A stretch of 64,000 nt of DNA from Bacteroidales bacterium (GCA_021740645.1 JAIOZL010000017.1:21373-85372), one strand, 5' to 3'; positions 18,242 to 28,528 are shown, numbered from the stretch's first letter. Notes: generated from the letters alone by a model not told the origin. Translations and numbers: made by a program.

Positions 18242-18976
18242 TTATTTTTCCTTGCCAAATTTTTTAAATACCAGGCTTTCTATTTTCCCGGAGTATTGCT
18301 TATCCAATGGAAATACTGTAATTTCAATAAGGTAGTGATTGGCCGATTGTTCCCGGACAATTACTTCGGGCCCCTTTTTAACAGAGCCCCAGGGCATGGA
18401 TAAAAGATAGGACTTTATCCTTTGAATGGTGTCTGCCTCGTTGTCTTCTTTTTTCATCTCCAACAAAAAAGAATAGGCACTGCTCTGGTCGGTACTTTCA
18501 CTTTTAATGGCCGTTTGTTCGATCAGTTTATTATAAGGCAGATAAATTACTTTGTTGTCCTGCGATTCAATTTCAAGCGCATCCCACCTGAATTTTTTTA
18601 TTTTCCCATTGGTTTTCCCAATTTTGATCATATCACCCACACTAAATTTTCCGGATGCCCTGAATACAATTCCGGCAATCAGGTCCTTAAAGAAAAACCG
18701 GGATACCCAAACCAGGATAATAAAAATGGCGGCAAAAACGGCAATAGTGTAATAGGAGCGGATTTCGGCAAAACGAAATACATACCACGAAAAGAACAAA
18801 ATCCACAGGACCAGTTCCACAACCGGGAATATCCGGCCGGCCAGGGTATGTCGTTCCGGGTCTTTAAATATTACTGGCAAAAAATACCTTAGCCCGCGCA
18901 TTAAGGCAAAAAGAACCATACCAAGGATCAGAAAGCCTGTAAAAATGGTATTCCAGTTAGCCGCTTGTAACTCCAT
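18242..18976 (-). CDS. MscS-family mechanosensitive channel protein (small)
   Basis: 244 residues with three hydrophobic segments (about 10-27, 47-68, 77-97), followed by the MscS beta domain: FFFKDLIAGIVFR (94-106), FSVGDMIKIG (111-120), and IESQDNKVIYLPYNKLI (136-152), where family members have the N-x-x-VxIPN-x-x motif. The C-terminal alpha/beta domain is short. It would be a cytoplasmic-membrane channel that opens on membrane tension to release ions and osmolytes. Its gene follows the giant cotransporter-ATPase gene by 20 bp on the same strand, so the two are very likely cotranscribed and may act together in volume or ion control. Confidence 0.82.
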   Translation of the reverse strand: MELQAANWNTIFTGFLILGMVLFALMRGLRYFLPVIFKDPERHTLAGRIFPVVELVLWILFFSWYVFRFAEIRSYYTIAVFAAIFIILVWVSRFFFKDLIAGIVFRASGKFSVGDMIKIGKTNGKIKKFRWDALEIESQDNKVIYLPYNKLIEQTAIKSESTDQSSAYSFLLEMKKEDNEADTIQRIKSYLLSMPWGSVKKGPEVIVREQSANHYLIEITVFPLDKQYSGKIESLVFKKFGKEK

Positions 18977-18996
18977 GATCGTTTTATTAATTCTTT

Positions 18997-21900
18997 TTAG
19001 TTTCCTTTATCAAATTCGGTCATCAGGTATTTTGCAATATGCACCTGTAAAAATTTATCAATGGCAAATATTCCCCCGGCCTTTTCATTTATTATCCCGG
19101 CCCGGCGAAGGTAATTAACCGTATAGTTTACTTTAATTTCTTCTTCGAGCAGAACATTACAAAGTTTTTGAACACTCAGCTGCTTATGCAACAAAAATTG
19201 CAAGAGGTAAATTTTTGTCTCTTTCGGGAGTTTTGTAAATACTGCCGTATCGGGTAAACGGGGACTTTGCAGAAGGATGGTATCATTCTTAAAATCGCTT
19301 ATACCCGTTACCCAGGCAAGCAATGCAGCCCCGATATTCCCCCCTGAAAAATTAAACACCTGGTTGAATAGCCGTGCATATTGGGCCTGCGAAATATGGC
19401 CGGGTGTATTTTTTTCAATCTGTAATTTTAGTCCGCTGGTACGATGCCTGAACAATATGACCTCCTGGATTTCTTTTGATCCGAAAGGGCCAAGCTGAAC
19501 CACCTGTAAGGCAAAATGCCCAAAAGGGTTGATCTGGTTAATTAATTTAAACACCCGCTTATTAAACACCAGGATAAAAAATACTTTATCACTGTAATGC
19601 CTTACCAGGTTAAAAACAGAATCGATTACCACCAGTCCGTTTTCCGATCTTTCCCAAAAGAGTTCCAGGTCATCCAAAACCATCATGCTGTTTTCAGGAA
19701 GTTTGTCCATTATTTCGTGCACCGAACCACCCATTCCGGTGGCCTCCTTTAAGTGTTCCAGGAAAGTATCCGGGTGAGCGGGCCCCGTGCCCGACGGATT
19801 GATGATATAGGTGGGATGATCCTTTTGATTTTCGTTGACCAAGTAATTGGCAAAAAATGATTTACCACTTTTGGCATCGCCTGTAATTACAAGACAGCCC
19901 TTGATCCCTGCTTTGTAGCGGTTTATGGCTTTCCGGGCAAGTCCCAGTTCTTTTTGCCGGCCAAACCAGAACTCAGGCTGATAATTATACTGACTTAAAA
20001 ATAGTTGTTGGTAATAAAAAGGTATCTTTTTAATGATTCCATTTTTAGGAGATACTTTCTCTTTGAAGTTAAGCATCTCATCAATCAGGTTAACATCTTT
20101 TGATTGGTCGTCGGTAACTTTTTTGGCCAACAGACGGGCTTCACTTTGAGAGTGCCAGAGATTGGCCTTTTGGTGCTGCACAAAATCCCTGATGATCCTC
20201 AGCCTGGTCTGAATAAACCTGTTTTCTTTATCGGCATCTTTTCGCACCAGGTATTTGTTGTTCTCAGATGCTTTCAACAAGCGGAATAAATGTAGCTCTG
20301 CACTTGTTTTGGTGTATAAAACCCGGATGTTCTTTTTGTAAGTATCAAATTCGGTTTTAATGGCCTCAATGTTTACGTCTACTTTTTTGCGCTGATCGTT
20401 GGTAAATGCCTCAATATCTCCAAAATTTTCGTAATCTTCTTCCGGTACAAAAGTGCCCTTATCATTTTGGCGGCTTAAGTTGATAAGCCGGGCTGCGTCT
20501 TCAATGATTACCTGAAGTCCCTGGATGTTTTCGGCCATTTTGTTGGTATTGCTAACCAGGGGAGCAATCAATTCGTTTTGTATAAAATAATCCACTAACC
20601 GAAGTACGGGAATCTTTAAGGTTTCCTCGTCGGAGAATTGCCTGTTGGTTAATTCGTTAATTGTTTCTTCTGTAAAAACCTCAAGGTTGGCCGGTAACTG
20701 CCGAAGGATGGATTTGATATTACGAAAAGCTTTATCGGTAATTTTATTCAGGCTGAGTTGCAGACTTTGCGACTGGAGATTCGTCGCCGGAAGGCTTATT
20801 TTTTCTTCCTCCTGTTCTCCTTTTCCTTTTGGGGCAATTGATTGTTGTATCTGGTTTAGTCGCATAAACACCTGCTCATCGAGGATTTTATTAATCTCAA
20901 AAAGGCTTTGTTCGATGATTTTATACAGACGGTATTCAACCAACAATAATTGCAATTCTGTATGGATGGATTTCGTCAATATCGATTGGTTGACCCCCCA
21001 CTTCGAAGGAAGGGATTGAAGTTCTTTTCCGGCTTCCTTTATTTTTTTTCGGGCCTGGGCTTGGGCAAGAAGATTAGCCGGGTAATCCGATACAGCCTGA
21101 CTGATATCATGTACACAACGGTTATCCTCTTTATTTAGCTGAAGTTCTATATCAACACTACTGCTTTCGATGATTGAAGTAAGTTGGTCAAGGTGGCTAA
21201 AAACATTCTGTTTTCCCAGAGTGATTATTTCCTGCAGGTTGTCTTGTCCAATATTTTTTTCAATTACCTGGAAAGCATCGGTAACTGCATAGAGTAATTT
21301 TTGGAATTCAAAACTAAAGCTGATATTTAAGTTTCCGAACTGGAAAAAACTTTCCTTTGCCGATCCAAGCTTTCGCCCGGGTAAAATACCATTACAGATT
21401 TCCTTAAAATTAACAGCATATGGGATTCCCTGGCCCAATAGTTTTTGCTTATTGAATATACGCCTATTCATTTTAAGCAGTCGAACTTTCATGCCGTCGC
21501 CGGAATCGGGGTTTAAATCCTCTCGATTTAAAAAGATATTGACTTTCTCGGGGATGTCCTTCCTGATTTTATCTAATTCACTGTTCAAATAGGTGATCCC
21601 GGTTTCAAGGGTGTCCTGCGATTCGGATAAAACGGTGGTTTGCATCTCCTCAAGTATCTTCCCAAGTTTGATTAGCAAGCCGGTTTTTAATTGAGACACG
21701 AGTTGAATTTGACTGCTACTATTGATCTTTCCGGATTTGTTTTCAAGCACGGCATAAGCTTTTTCAACTGACTGCCTTGCCAAATCTGTTTTATTGAGCC
21801 GGTAATCAAATATCTGTTTGAATGTGCGTTTATAATAATTTTTACTCAGGTTGTCCAGTTTTTCCAGCAAATGAGTACAAGCCTCGGCCAGTTCTGGTTT

Positions 21901-24174
21901 TTCGGGTAAAATGGTTTCTTTTAGTTTAACAGGCCTTGTCTCCGATTCTTTAGTTTTGGTGGCTATGGGTTCTGTCACTTCACCTGACCCTACTTTTAGT
22001 TTTTTAAAAGACGAGGAGGCATCCAATAACACCACGGTACCTATTCTTTCAAGCAATATATTGGTATTGGCAACAAACTTCGATTCTTCGTTTTCTTTAA
22101 TGTCAGGTATTTCGAGAAAAACGAGGTCAGTAACGGCAGACTCAGCCTCAACGATTTCGTAAAAAGGTTTACGTTCAATCTGGTTATTGAGCACTTTAAT
22201 TTCTGCATCTATTCGCATATTGTCAAGGATATCATCCATTTTTTTATAGATGATCTCGCTACGCTCATTTAAATAATTTACAATGAGTACGCGTATTCTT
22301 GCCTGTCCCCAATCATCTGACATCACAAGCAATTTTGAGAGTGTTAAGGCCAGGTTGCCATGATTACTTTTGTCGCGAAACCAGATATCGATGGTTTTCT
22401 TTTTGCCAAACCCTACCCGTTTATCATAACCCAGCATCACCACATTCAGGTCTAGTTCATACAGGTTATTAAGCATTTCCACAAAACGTACCGGGTCGTG
22501 TGTATGCCGGGCCCATCCCAGCATAACAGTATTGGGTTCAAGGCCTGAGAACCCATAGGTCCGCGATATCAAATCGATGCCTTCGTACACATCCTTCACT
22601 ATTTGGCGGCGGGTAAAGACACCTTTTGCTGATTCTTCGCCAGGAACAGATTGATTTTTTTTGGGAAATAAGGCCCTGGCATCTTTATTTTCAATCAGGT
22701 CGAAATTAGAGAGAACCCCATGAAGGCCTACCAGGTCTTTACCCAGGTTTAAAAGATGTGGACGACGGTTGGTTCCACCACTAAAAAGCATGATATTGGG
22801 CCGCCAGTTTCGTTCTACTTCTTCGGCCTTGTCCATTTTGTCAAGGGCAGTCCGCATAAAAGTGGACCATACGCTTTGCCATACATCCCCATATTCAAGT
22901 TTAATTTGTTTCCGTTTTAAAATAAAATATATGGCCATCATAATGATGAGGGCTGCAAACATGGAAACCACATCCAATTGGAACATTACTCCAAAAGCAG
23001 CAATAAAACCGACCAACCCAATGTATCTGCTGATTTTGAATGAAGGCCTGAAATCAGTACTGGCCCAGCTTTCAAGGTAATAAGCGATATTGATAAACCC
23101 ATAAGAAGCGAGGTAAAACATAGAAACGACCCGTGCGATAACATTTAATTCACCGATCAGGATGCCTGCTTCGGCAATTATAAATATTACGATCAGGGCC
23201 ACCCGTGGCTCATTATTGACTCCATAAACCTTTGAAAAAAGCTTAGGCCCAATCTTGTCGGACGACATAGCCTGCAGGATGCGGGGCCCACCAAGAATAC
23301 CTCCCAGGGCCGAAGAAAGGGTGGCACCCCAGATACCAGCCACAACCAGAGGGGTAAACCAGGCAAGTTTCATTAAAAAGTTGTAATCGTTGGTCAGAAG
23401 GTCGCGGTTAACAAAAAATGCTATGGCAACGGCAAGCCCCACATAAATCACTAATCCTACCGTTATGGAAGCCATGGTTCCCAGAGGGATGGATTTTTTG
23501 GGGTCTTTTAAATCGCCAGACATGGCCACTCCTGCGGTAAATCCTGTCACAGCCGGGAAAAATACCGCAAAGATCACAGCCAGGTCAATTTCTGAATTTA
23601 TGGGATTTAATAATGGTGCATCAGGATGAAGGTCGGTATTCAACATAAATCCTACAAAAATTGAAACGAGGGAGAGGGCAATGGCCCCAAGAATATAAAA
23701 TTGTGTTTTTATAGCCAATGAAGTGCTGATAAAGGCGATGGCCACTAATACTAAAATAGCAGCTGTGCCAATGACCCTGTAGCCCATGAGGTTTTGTTCT
23801 AATCCAAGGAAATGAGCTACTGGTTCAATACTTAAAAAGTTTTCAGCGAAACCTACCAGGTAAAGAGAAATACTCAGGGCAGTCCCCACAAAGAGAGTTA
23901 TCCCAATTGCGCCACCCATTGGCAATCCTAAACTTCTGGATAATATATAGTAGATACCTCCGGCTTTAATTTTTTTATCTGTAGCTATGGAGGAAACACT
24001 TAATCCGGTGGATAGGGAGATCACATGGGCTAACAAGATAATAATTACAGTACTTACCAATCCTGCATTTCCGACTACCCATCCCAGGCGCATGTACATT
24101 ATTACCCCCAGAATGGTTAAAAGAGAAGGAGTAAATACTCCAGCAAATGCCCCAAATTTTTTTGCTTTTGCCAT
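18997..24174 (-). CDS. Giant cation-chloride-cotransporter-like (SLC12/APC) protein fused to a helical region and P-loop ATPase
   Basis: 1725 residues, more than twice the length of bacterial SLC12-like transporters. Residues 1-about 430 are a 12-TM APC/SLC12 permease (opens FTPSLLTILGVIMYMRLGW). The SLC12 cytosolic domain follows from about 437 (marker NWRP at 456-459) to about 745. About 760-1390 is long, charged and helical. About 1400-1640 is an ATPase of AAA/STAND type: Walker A GDAKSGKS at 1432-1439, Walker B MMVLDDLE at 1497-1504. The last 75 residues look like a winged helix. The transporter part suggests coupled Na/K/Cl or amino-acid movement; the ATPase may sense or gate it. No stop or frameshift divides the chain. 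The MscS-like gene is 20 bp downstream. Confidence 0.8.
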   Translation of the reverse strand: MAKAKKFGAFAGVFTPSLLTILGVIMYMRLGWVVGNAGLVSTVIIILLAHVISLSTGLSVSSIATDKKIKAGGIYYILSRSLGLPMGGAIGITLFVGTALSISLYLVGFAENFLSIEPVAHFLGLEQNLMGYRVIGTAAILVLVAIAFISTSLAIKTQFYILGAIALSLVSIFVGFMLNTDLHPDAPLLNPINSEIDLAVIFAVFFPAVTGFTAGVAMSGDLKDPKKSIPLGTMASITVGLVIYVGLAVAIAFFVNRDLLTNDYNFLMKLAWFTPLVVAGIWGATLSSALGGILGGPRILQAMSSDKIGPKLFSKVYGVNNEPRVALIVIFIIAEAGILIGELNVIARVVSMFYLASYGFINIAYYLESWASTDFRPSFKISRYIGLVGFIAAFGVMFQLDVVSMFAALIIMMAIYFILKRKQIKLEYGDVWQSVWSTFMRTALDKMDKAEEVERNWRPNIMLFSGGTNRRPHLLNLGKDLVGLHGVLSNFDLIENKDARALFPKKNQSVPGEESAKGVFTRRQIVKDVYEGIDLISRTYGFSGLEPNTVMLGWARHTHDPVRFVEMLNNLYELDLNVVMLGYDKRVGFGKKKTIDIWFRDKSNHGNLALTLSKLLVMSDDWGQARIRVLIVNYLNERSEIIYKKMDDILDNMRIDAEIKVLNNQIERKPFYEIVEAESAVTDLVFLEIPDIKENEESKFVANTNILLERIGTVVLLDASSSFKKLKVGSGEVTEPIATKTKESETRPVKLKETILPEKPELAEACTHLLEKLDNLSKNYYKRTFKQIFDYRLNKTDLARQSVEKAYAVLENKSGKINSSSQIQLVSQLKTGLLIKLGKILEEMQTTVLSESQDTLETGITYLNSELDKIRKDIPEKVNIFLNREDLNPDSGDGMKVRLLKMNRRIFNKQKLLGQGIPYAVNFKEICNGILPGRKLGSAKESFFQFGNLNISFSFEFQKLLYAVTDAFQVIEKNIGQDNLQEIITLGKQNVFSHLDQLTSIIESSSVDIELQLNKEDNRCVHDISQAVSDYPANLLAQAQARKKIKEAGKELQSLPSKWGVNQSILTKSIHTELQLLLVEYRLYKIIEQSLFEINKILDEQVFMRLNQIQQSIAPKGKGEQEEEKISLPATNLQSQSLQLSLNKITDKAFRNIKSILRQLPANLEVFTEETINELTNRQFSDEETLKIPVLRLVDYFIQNELIAPLVSNTNKMAENIQGLQVIIEDAARLINLSRQNDKGTFVPEEDYENFGDIEAFTNDQRKKVDVNIEAIKTEFDTYKKNIRVLYTKTSAELHLFRLLKASENNKYLVRKDADKENRFIQTRLRIIRDFVQHQKANLWHSQSEARLLAKKVTDDQSKDVNLIDEMLNFKEKVSPKNGIIKKIPFYYQQLFLSQYNYQPEFWFGRQKELGLARKAINRYKAGIKGCLVITGDAKSGKSFFANYLVNENQKDHPTYIINPSGTGPAHPDTFLEHLKEATGMGGSVHEIMDKLPENSMMVLDDLELFWERSENGLVVIDSVFNLVRHYSDKVFFILVFNKRVFKLINQINPFGHFALQVVQLGPFGSKEIQEVILFRHRTSGLKLQIEKNTPGHISQAQYARLFNQVFNFSGGNIGAALLAWVTGISDFKNDTILLQSPRLPDTAVFTKLPKETKIYLLQFLLHKQLSVQKLCNVLLEEEIKVNYTVNYLRRAGIINEKAGGIFAIDKFLQVHIAKYLMTEFDKGN

Positions 24175-24293
24175 GTAGATTGTTTTGCAGGATAAAAGTA
24201 GTAAATTTAATTAAGAGGAGAAAAAGAACCTAAGAATGCCCTGTAGCTCCCTAAATTTAACTGCATGAGTGAAATAAAAATCCAAACCCAAAT

Positions 24294-24692
24294 CTATTGG
24301 GTTTTTATGTTACTTAATTTTTTTATGATTAAGGTTGCCAAAAATGCCTCAAGAAAACTTAAGGGGATAGCAAAATATAAAATGCCTAAAGGCAAAACAC
24401 CCATATTCCAGGTTACTACCCACATCAAAACAAAGCCTACAAACCAGGAGAGAAAAGTTGTTGGCCAAAGTGAAAATTTCCCGGAAATAATGTAAATGGC
24501 AATGGCAAATAATAGCGACCATAGCCCCCAAACAGATCCGTTTAGCGGTTCGGAGGGGAATATAAGCCCAAGCGAGTTGCAGTGTTCCGTCCAATACGAC
24601 TTCAGGAGAAACTCATTTCTGACAAATTCAGAAATACTGATCCATATAGTGGCCAGAAGGATGGGTAAGATAGTTTTTTTAAGTACTATCAT
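24294..24692 (-). CDS. Small integral membrane protein, unknown function
   Basis: 132 residues with about four hydrophobic segments (about 8-20, 53-70, 75-95, 98-125) and short polar loops containing NGSVWGLWSLLF. I do not recognise a named family. The ATG overlaps the stop of the upstream six-PAS gene by 4 nt (ATGA), which points to translational coupling, so it may be the membrane partner or target of that sensor protein. Not long enough to be a transporter on its own. Confidence 0.7.
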   Translation of the reverse strand: MIVLKKTILPILLATIWISISEFVRNEFLLKSYWTEHCNSLGLIFPSEPLNGSVWGLWSLLFAIAIYIISGKFSLWPTTFLSWFVGFVLMWVVTWNMGVLPLGILYFAIPLSFLEAFLATLIIKKLSNIKTQ

Positions 24693-27187
24693 TTTTCAGA
24701 TTCTTTAATTTTATTTTCAAGTTCTTTCAATTTGTCTCTCAATTCCTTAATCCTGAATTCCCTGCCTATAAAAAGTTTATTAAAACGCATTAATTCCTCG
24801 TTTTTCTTTTCGAGTTCAGTTGTTCTTTCAGCTACTAATTTCTCCAGGTTTTCATGGTGTTTTTTGATTTCCTCTGCGGCTTTCTTTTGCCGGGTAACAT
24901 CCATTACCATTCCTATAATCATGTCGATTTTACCCTGTGCGTTTTTCCGCGAAGTTAAGGCTAAATCGGCCCACATAATTTCTCCGTTTTTATGGATATA
25001 TCTTTTCTCCAACCTAAAATCATTGATCTCTCCTGAAATTATTTTATTCACCATGTTTATTTCAAAGGGCATATCGTCAGGATGGGTAAACTGCCGAATA
25101 TTCATTTTAATAATATCTTCACGACTATGACCCAATAAAGCAAGAAATTCTTTATTCACTTCAAGGATGTTTCCCTCATTATCGCTAAGGACAATTCCTA
25201 TATTTGAATGCTCAAAGATACCTTTGAATTTTGCTTCACTTTCTTTAAGGGCAAGATCAGCCAGTTTCCTGTCTGTAATATCTTTTGAGATAATCTGAAT
25301 ACCCTTAACCTGTTTATTGTTTCCTAAAATTCTGGTATAGGTTGACAGGAACCATTTTGTTCCTTCCTGCAATTGAACCTGATCTTCGTAATCTTTGCTT
25401 TTAGTTGAACCTGCTGCCAACTTTAACCTGTCCATATATTTTAAATAAACTGCATCTCCATATAACTCCCTAATGTTTTTCCCGACAAAATCTTCAGGTT
25501 TCCCTCCCATTAATTTTGCGGCCAGGTTATTAAAGAGGATCAGTTTACCATTAAGATCCCAATATCCAATACCGGCACCAGCGCTTTCGAGTAATACCCG
25601 GTGTTTTTCTTCGCTTTCTTTTAATTTAATTTCCGCTTGTTTTTGCTGAGTGATATCTTCAAATATTACACAAAATTTTTTATTGTTATCCCAGGGGCGG
25701 TATACCCTGCAATGATACAATTTGCCAGTGGGTTCATGAAATAATTCGAAGGTATCCGTTTTGCCTGTTAGCGCCACATTTCCATATCGCTTAATCCATT
25801 CTGGCTCCGTTTCCGGCCAAACCTCATGAACAGTTTTACCTTTTACTTCATTATTCTTTACTCCGGTTATATCTTCATAAGCCTTATTAATGTATTCGAA
25901 GCGATAGCTAATAAACTTACCGGATTTGTCAAATACCGATTCGAAGATTACAAAGGCATTGATCATACTGTTTAATAAATGACTTAATTCATTCCTGTTT
26001 TCAGAAAGGGCAAGTTCGGCAGTTTTGCGGACAGTAATATCTTTAACAAATCCTAAAAATCTGTCCGTAGATATTTTTACAGCATCAACTGTCCAAAAAC
26101 GTATTTCACCTTTTTTTGTGACAAATCTTATTTCTGCACTTGCATATCCATCATTGGCTAATGACGAGAAATGTTGAATCCCTTTCTCAATATCTTCAGG
26201 GTGCAGCAGATCGGTAATACCCATGGAAAGTAATTCTTTTTTGGTGTATCCTGTAATTTTACAGGCAGCTTGATTAACTTCCTTATATTTTCCATTATCA
26301 TCTGCAACAAAAACACCATCCGGTGCATCTTCGATGTATGATCTGAATTTTTCTTCGCTTTCTCTCAGTTTACTTTCAATTTTCTTCTGGGGAGTAATGT
26401 CGGTGGCAATGCCACATACAGCGTAGATAGTACCATCGTTGTTATAAAGTGGAATCTTTGAAGATAATACCGTATGCATGCCATCTGGATGAGGTACAAA
26501 TTCCTCAAGTACCAATGGCTTTTTCTCAGCTATAACAGCCTTATCATGTTTTCGGAATTGGGTTGCCTGATCTTTTGAGAATATATCAAAATCAGTGAGA
26601 CCCTGTATTTCAGCATTCGTTATTTGGTGTAGTTGCTCGAAAACTTTGTTGATGTATAAGTATTTTCCTTCAAGATCTTTGATAAAAACCGCCTGTGAGG
26701 TATTATCCAAAATACTACGGTATTTATTTTCACTTTCCCGCAGTGCTTCTTCAGCCTGCCTTGTTTCTGTAACATCAACTCCTGAACTTAATATCTCATA
26801 GAATGTACCGTTGTCATTCTTAAGAATTGAATTATGCCATGCAATTATACGTTCATTACCCTCTGCATTAATAACAGGGTTTTCGTAAAATTCCAGGGGC
26901 TCTAACTTTCCTGAACAAATATTATCAAAAACATTTTTAACTTTTTCCACCTGGTTTTTTGGCAGAAAATGTTCAAACCAATTCCTTCCCAGGATTTCGC
27001 TTTCAGGGTATCCCAGTACTTCAGTTGCTTTTTTATTTGCCAGTGTAACGACCCCATCCTTGTTAAGAACAATAAACATGTTCCCAGCTACACTTAGGTA
27101 ATGTTGTGTTGGATTTTTCTCTAGTTCTGCGATCCTTTTTTTTAGGATTTTAATTTCCCTGATCAGATCTTCATATTTTTTTGCCAT
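24689..27187 (-). CDS. Six-PAS-domain sensory protein without a recognisable output domain
   Basis: 832 residues. After a short coiled coil (1-25) there are six successive PAS/PAC units, roughly 28-145, 150-270, 272-390, 390-515, 517-640 and 642-765, several introduced by the linker L.ESE.K(F/Y/H)R and closed by D(I/V)T..K. The C-terminus (about 770-832) is a coiled coil containing FNKLFIGREFRIKELRDK, a segment that in many sensor proteins precedes HisKA, but here the chain ends with no HisKA, HATPase, GGDEF or receiver domain. It is cytoplasmic (no TM segments). It would detect small ligands, redox or oxygen and signal through a partner. A small membrane protein gene overlaps its stop codon. 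Confidence 0.85.
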   Translation of the reverse strand: MAKKYEDLIREIKILKKRIAELEKNPTQHYLSVAGNMFIVLNKDGVVTLANKKATEVLGYPESEILGRNWFEHFLPKNQVEKVKNVFDNICSGKLEPLEFYENPVINAEGNERIIAWHNSILKNDNGTFYEILSSGVDVTETRQAEEALRESENKYRSILDNTSQAVFIKDLEGKYLYINKVFEQLHQITNAEIQGLTDFDIFSKDQATQFRKHDKAVIAEKKPLVLEEFVPHPDGMHTVLSSKIPLYNNDGTIYAVCGIATDITPQKKIESKLRESEEKFRSYIEDAPDGVFVADDNGKYKEVNQAACKITGYTKKELLSMGITDLLHPEDIEKGIQHFSSLANDGYASAEIRFVTKKGEIRFWTVDAVKISTDRFLGFVKDITVRKTAELALSENRNELSHLLNSMINAFVIFESVFDKSGKFISYRFEYINKAYEDITGVKNNEVKGKTVHEVWPETEPEWIKRYGNVALTGKTDTFELFHEPTGKLYHCRVYRPWDNNKKFCVIFEDITQQKQAEIKLKESEEKHRVLLESAGAGIGYWDLNGKLILFNNLAAKLMGGKPEDFVGKNIRELYGDAVYLKYMDRLKLAAGSTKSKDYEDQVQLQEGTKWFLSTYTRILGNNKQVKGIQIISKDITDRKLADLALKESEAKFKGIFEHSNIGIVLSDNEGNILEVNKEFLALLGHSREDIIKMNIRQFTHPDDMPFEINMVNKIISGEINDFRLEKRYIHKNGEIMWADLALTSRKNAQGKIDMIIGMVMDVTRQKKAAEEIKKHHENLEKLVAERTTELEKKNEELMRFNKLFIGREFRIKELRDKLKELENKIKESEK

Positions 27188-27409
27188 GATAGACCGGTGA
27201 TGTTAGATTTATAAAATTACTTTTTTTTTTAATAAGTAATCCTATGTTCGCTACAATCATTTGATCTATTCTTTTAATTGCATAAAATATAAGGTACATA
27301 ATGCATAAGAGGTTCGGTGAAAATTTTCCTTTTAAGTAAATAATTAAATAGGTTTAGTTATTAATTCGGATAAAATTTCGTCGAATCAGATTGCAGTTGT
27401 TAGATTGTA

Positions 27410-28528
27410 CTATTTGTTTTCAATCCTCCCATCTGCATGTTTTGCAAAACGTCCCTGGTCAATGGGATGCACAGGGCCACTAACCGGCCAGGGCCAACCA
27501 CCAAATTCAGTCCGTTGATAGTCATCAAAAGCCTGTTGAATTTCCTGTCTGGTATTCATTACAAAGGGACCATGCTGCACAACAGGTTCTGCTATGGGTT
27601 TGCCCTGAAGGATCAAAATATGGCTGTCTTCATCGCCACTTTCAATAATAATTTCCATGTCTGCAGGGATTTCAGCCGAATGGTAATTGTCAAGTTCGGC
27701 ATCCCCAATTTTTAATTTATTACCTTTATAAAAATAGATTGTCCGTATAATTCCTTCTGAAGCTTCAGGAAGTGTCCAGTGTGCCCAAGCTTCCATTTTT
27801 GCATTCCAGATTCCCACTTCATTCGTTGAATCAGCAGCCCAGGAATCTGGAGGGGGAGGTGGAGCAGAATACTGGCCCAAAGTTCCAGCTATTATTTCAA
27901 CTTTGGTTTGTTTTCCATTTTCATCTGTAAGATCAAAAACCGGAATAGAATCAGCCCATAACATCTTAAAGTGAGGCTCCACAAATTTTTTGGCCTTGGG
28001 TAAATTAAGCCAAATTTGAAATAACTCAAGCGGATTTTCCTTGTCCTGATTGATCAGTGGGAACATTTCGGCGTGCTGTATGCCTTTACCTGCCGTCATC
28101 CACTGGGTATCGCCATGGCCATAACGGCCCGAAGCACCCAAAGAATCGGAATGATCGACCATCCCTTTTCGAACTACCGTAACGGTTTCAAACCCCCGAT
28201 GCGGGTGGCTTGGAAAACCAGGAACTTTTTGTCCGTGATACATTCTCCAGCCATCTTTTATTAAAAAATCCTGGCCAATCTGTCTTCCTTTCAAATGTCC
28301 GGGATCAGGACCCATATTTGCATTCCCTTTTGGGAAAAAATCTTCATGGTGTACGCAAAAAAGAAAAGGATCAGAGGTTTCCCACTGAAAGCCTAATGGT
28401 TTGATGTTTTTTACTTCAGGTGTATTCATTCCATTGATTTTTGTTGATGAAATTCCTTTAAGGCCTCCCAGGGCAGTGGAAGAGGATACCGCTATTATCT
28501 TCTTAATAAAACTTCTCCGGTTTTTCAT
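27410..28528 (-). CDS. Exported pirin-family protein with Tat-like signal
   Basis: The best start is ATG 28526-28528, giving 372 residues; the frame can be extended upstream only to a TTG at 28555. From this ATG the protein begins MKNRRSFIKKII followed by a small/hydrophobic stretch, a twin-arginine-type signal. The pirin bicupin follows: FPSHPHRGFETVT (metal-binding His cluster), GDTQWMTAGKGIQHAEMFP, both standard pirin motifs. Pirins are Fe-binding cupins, some with quercetinase activity; most are cytoplasmic, so a secreted member is less common. The C-terminus has FVMNTRQEIQQAFDDYQR, also typical. No clear operon partner. Confidence 0.83.
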   Translation of the reverse strand: MKNRRSFIKKIIAVSSSTALGGLKGISSTKINGMNTPEVKNIKPLGFQWETSDPFLFCVHHEDFFPKGNANMGPDPGHLKGRQIGQDFLIKDGWRMYHGQKVPGFPSHPHRGFETVTVVRKGMVDHSDSLGASGRYGHGDTQWMTAGKGIQHAEMFPLINQDKENPLELFQIWLNLPKAKKFVEPHFKMLWADSIPVFDLTDENGKQTKVEIIAGTLGQYSAPPPPPDSWAADSTNEVGIWNAKMEAWAHWTLPEASEGIIRTIYFYKGNKLKIGDAELDNYHSAEIPADMEIIIESGDEDSHILILQGKPIAEPVVQHGPFVMNTRQEIQQAFDDYQRTEFGGWPWPVSGPVHPIDQGRFAKHADGRIENK

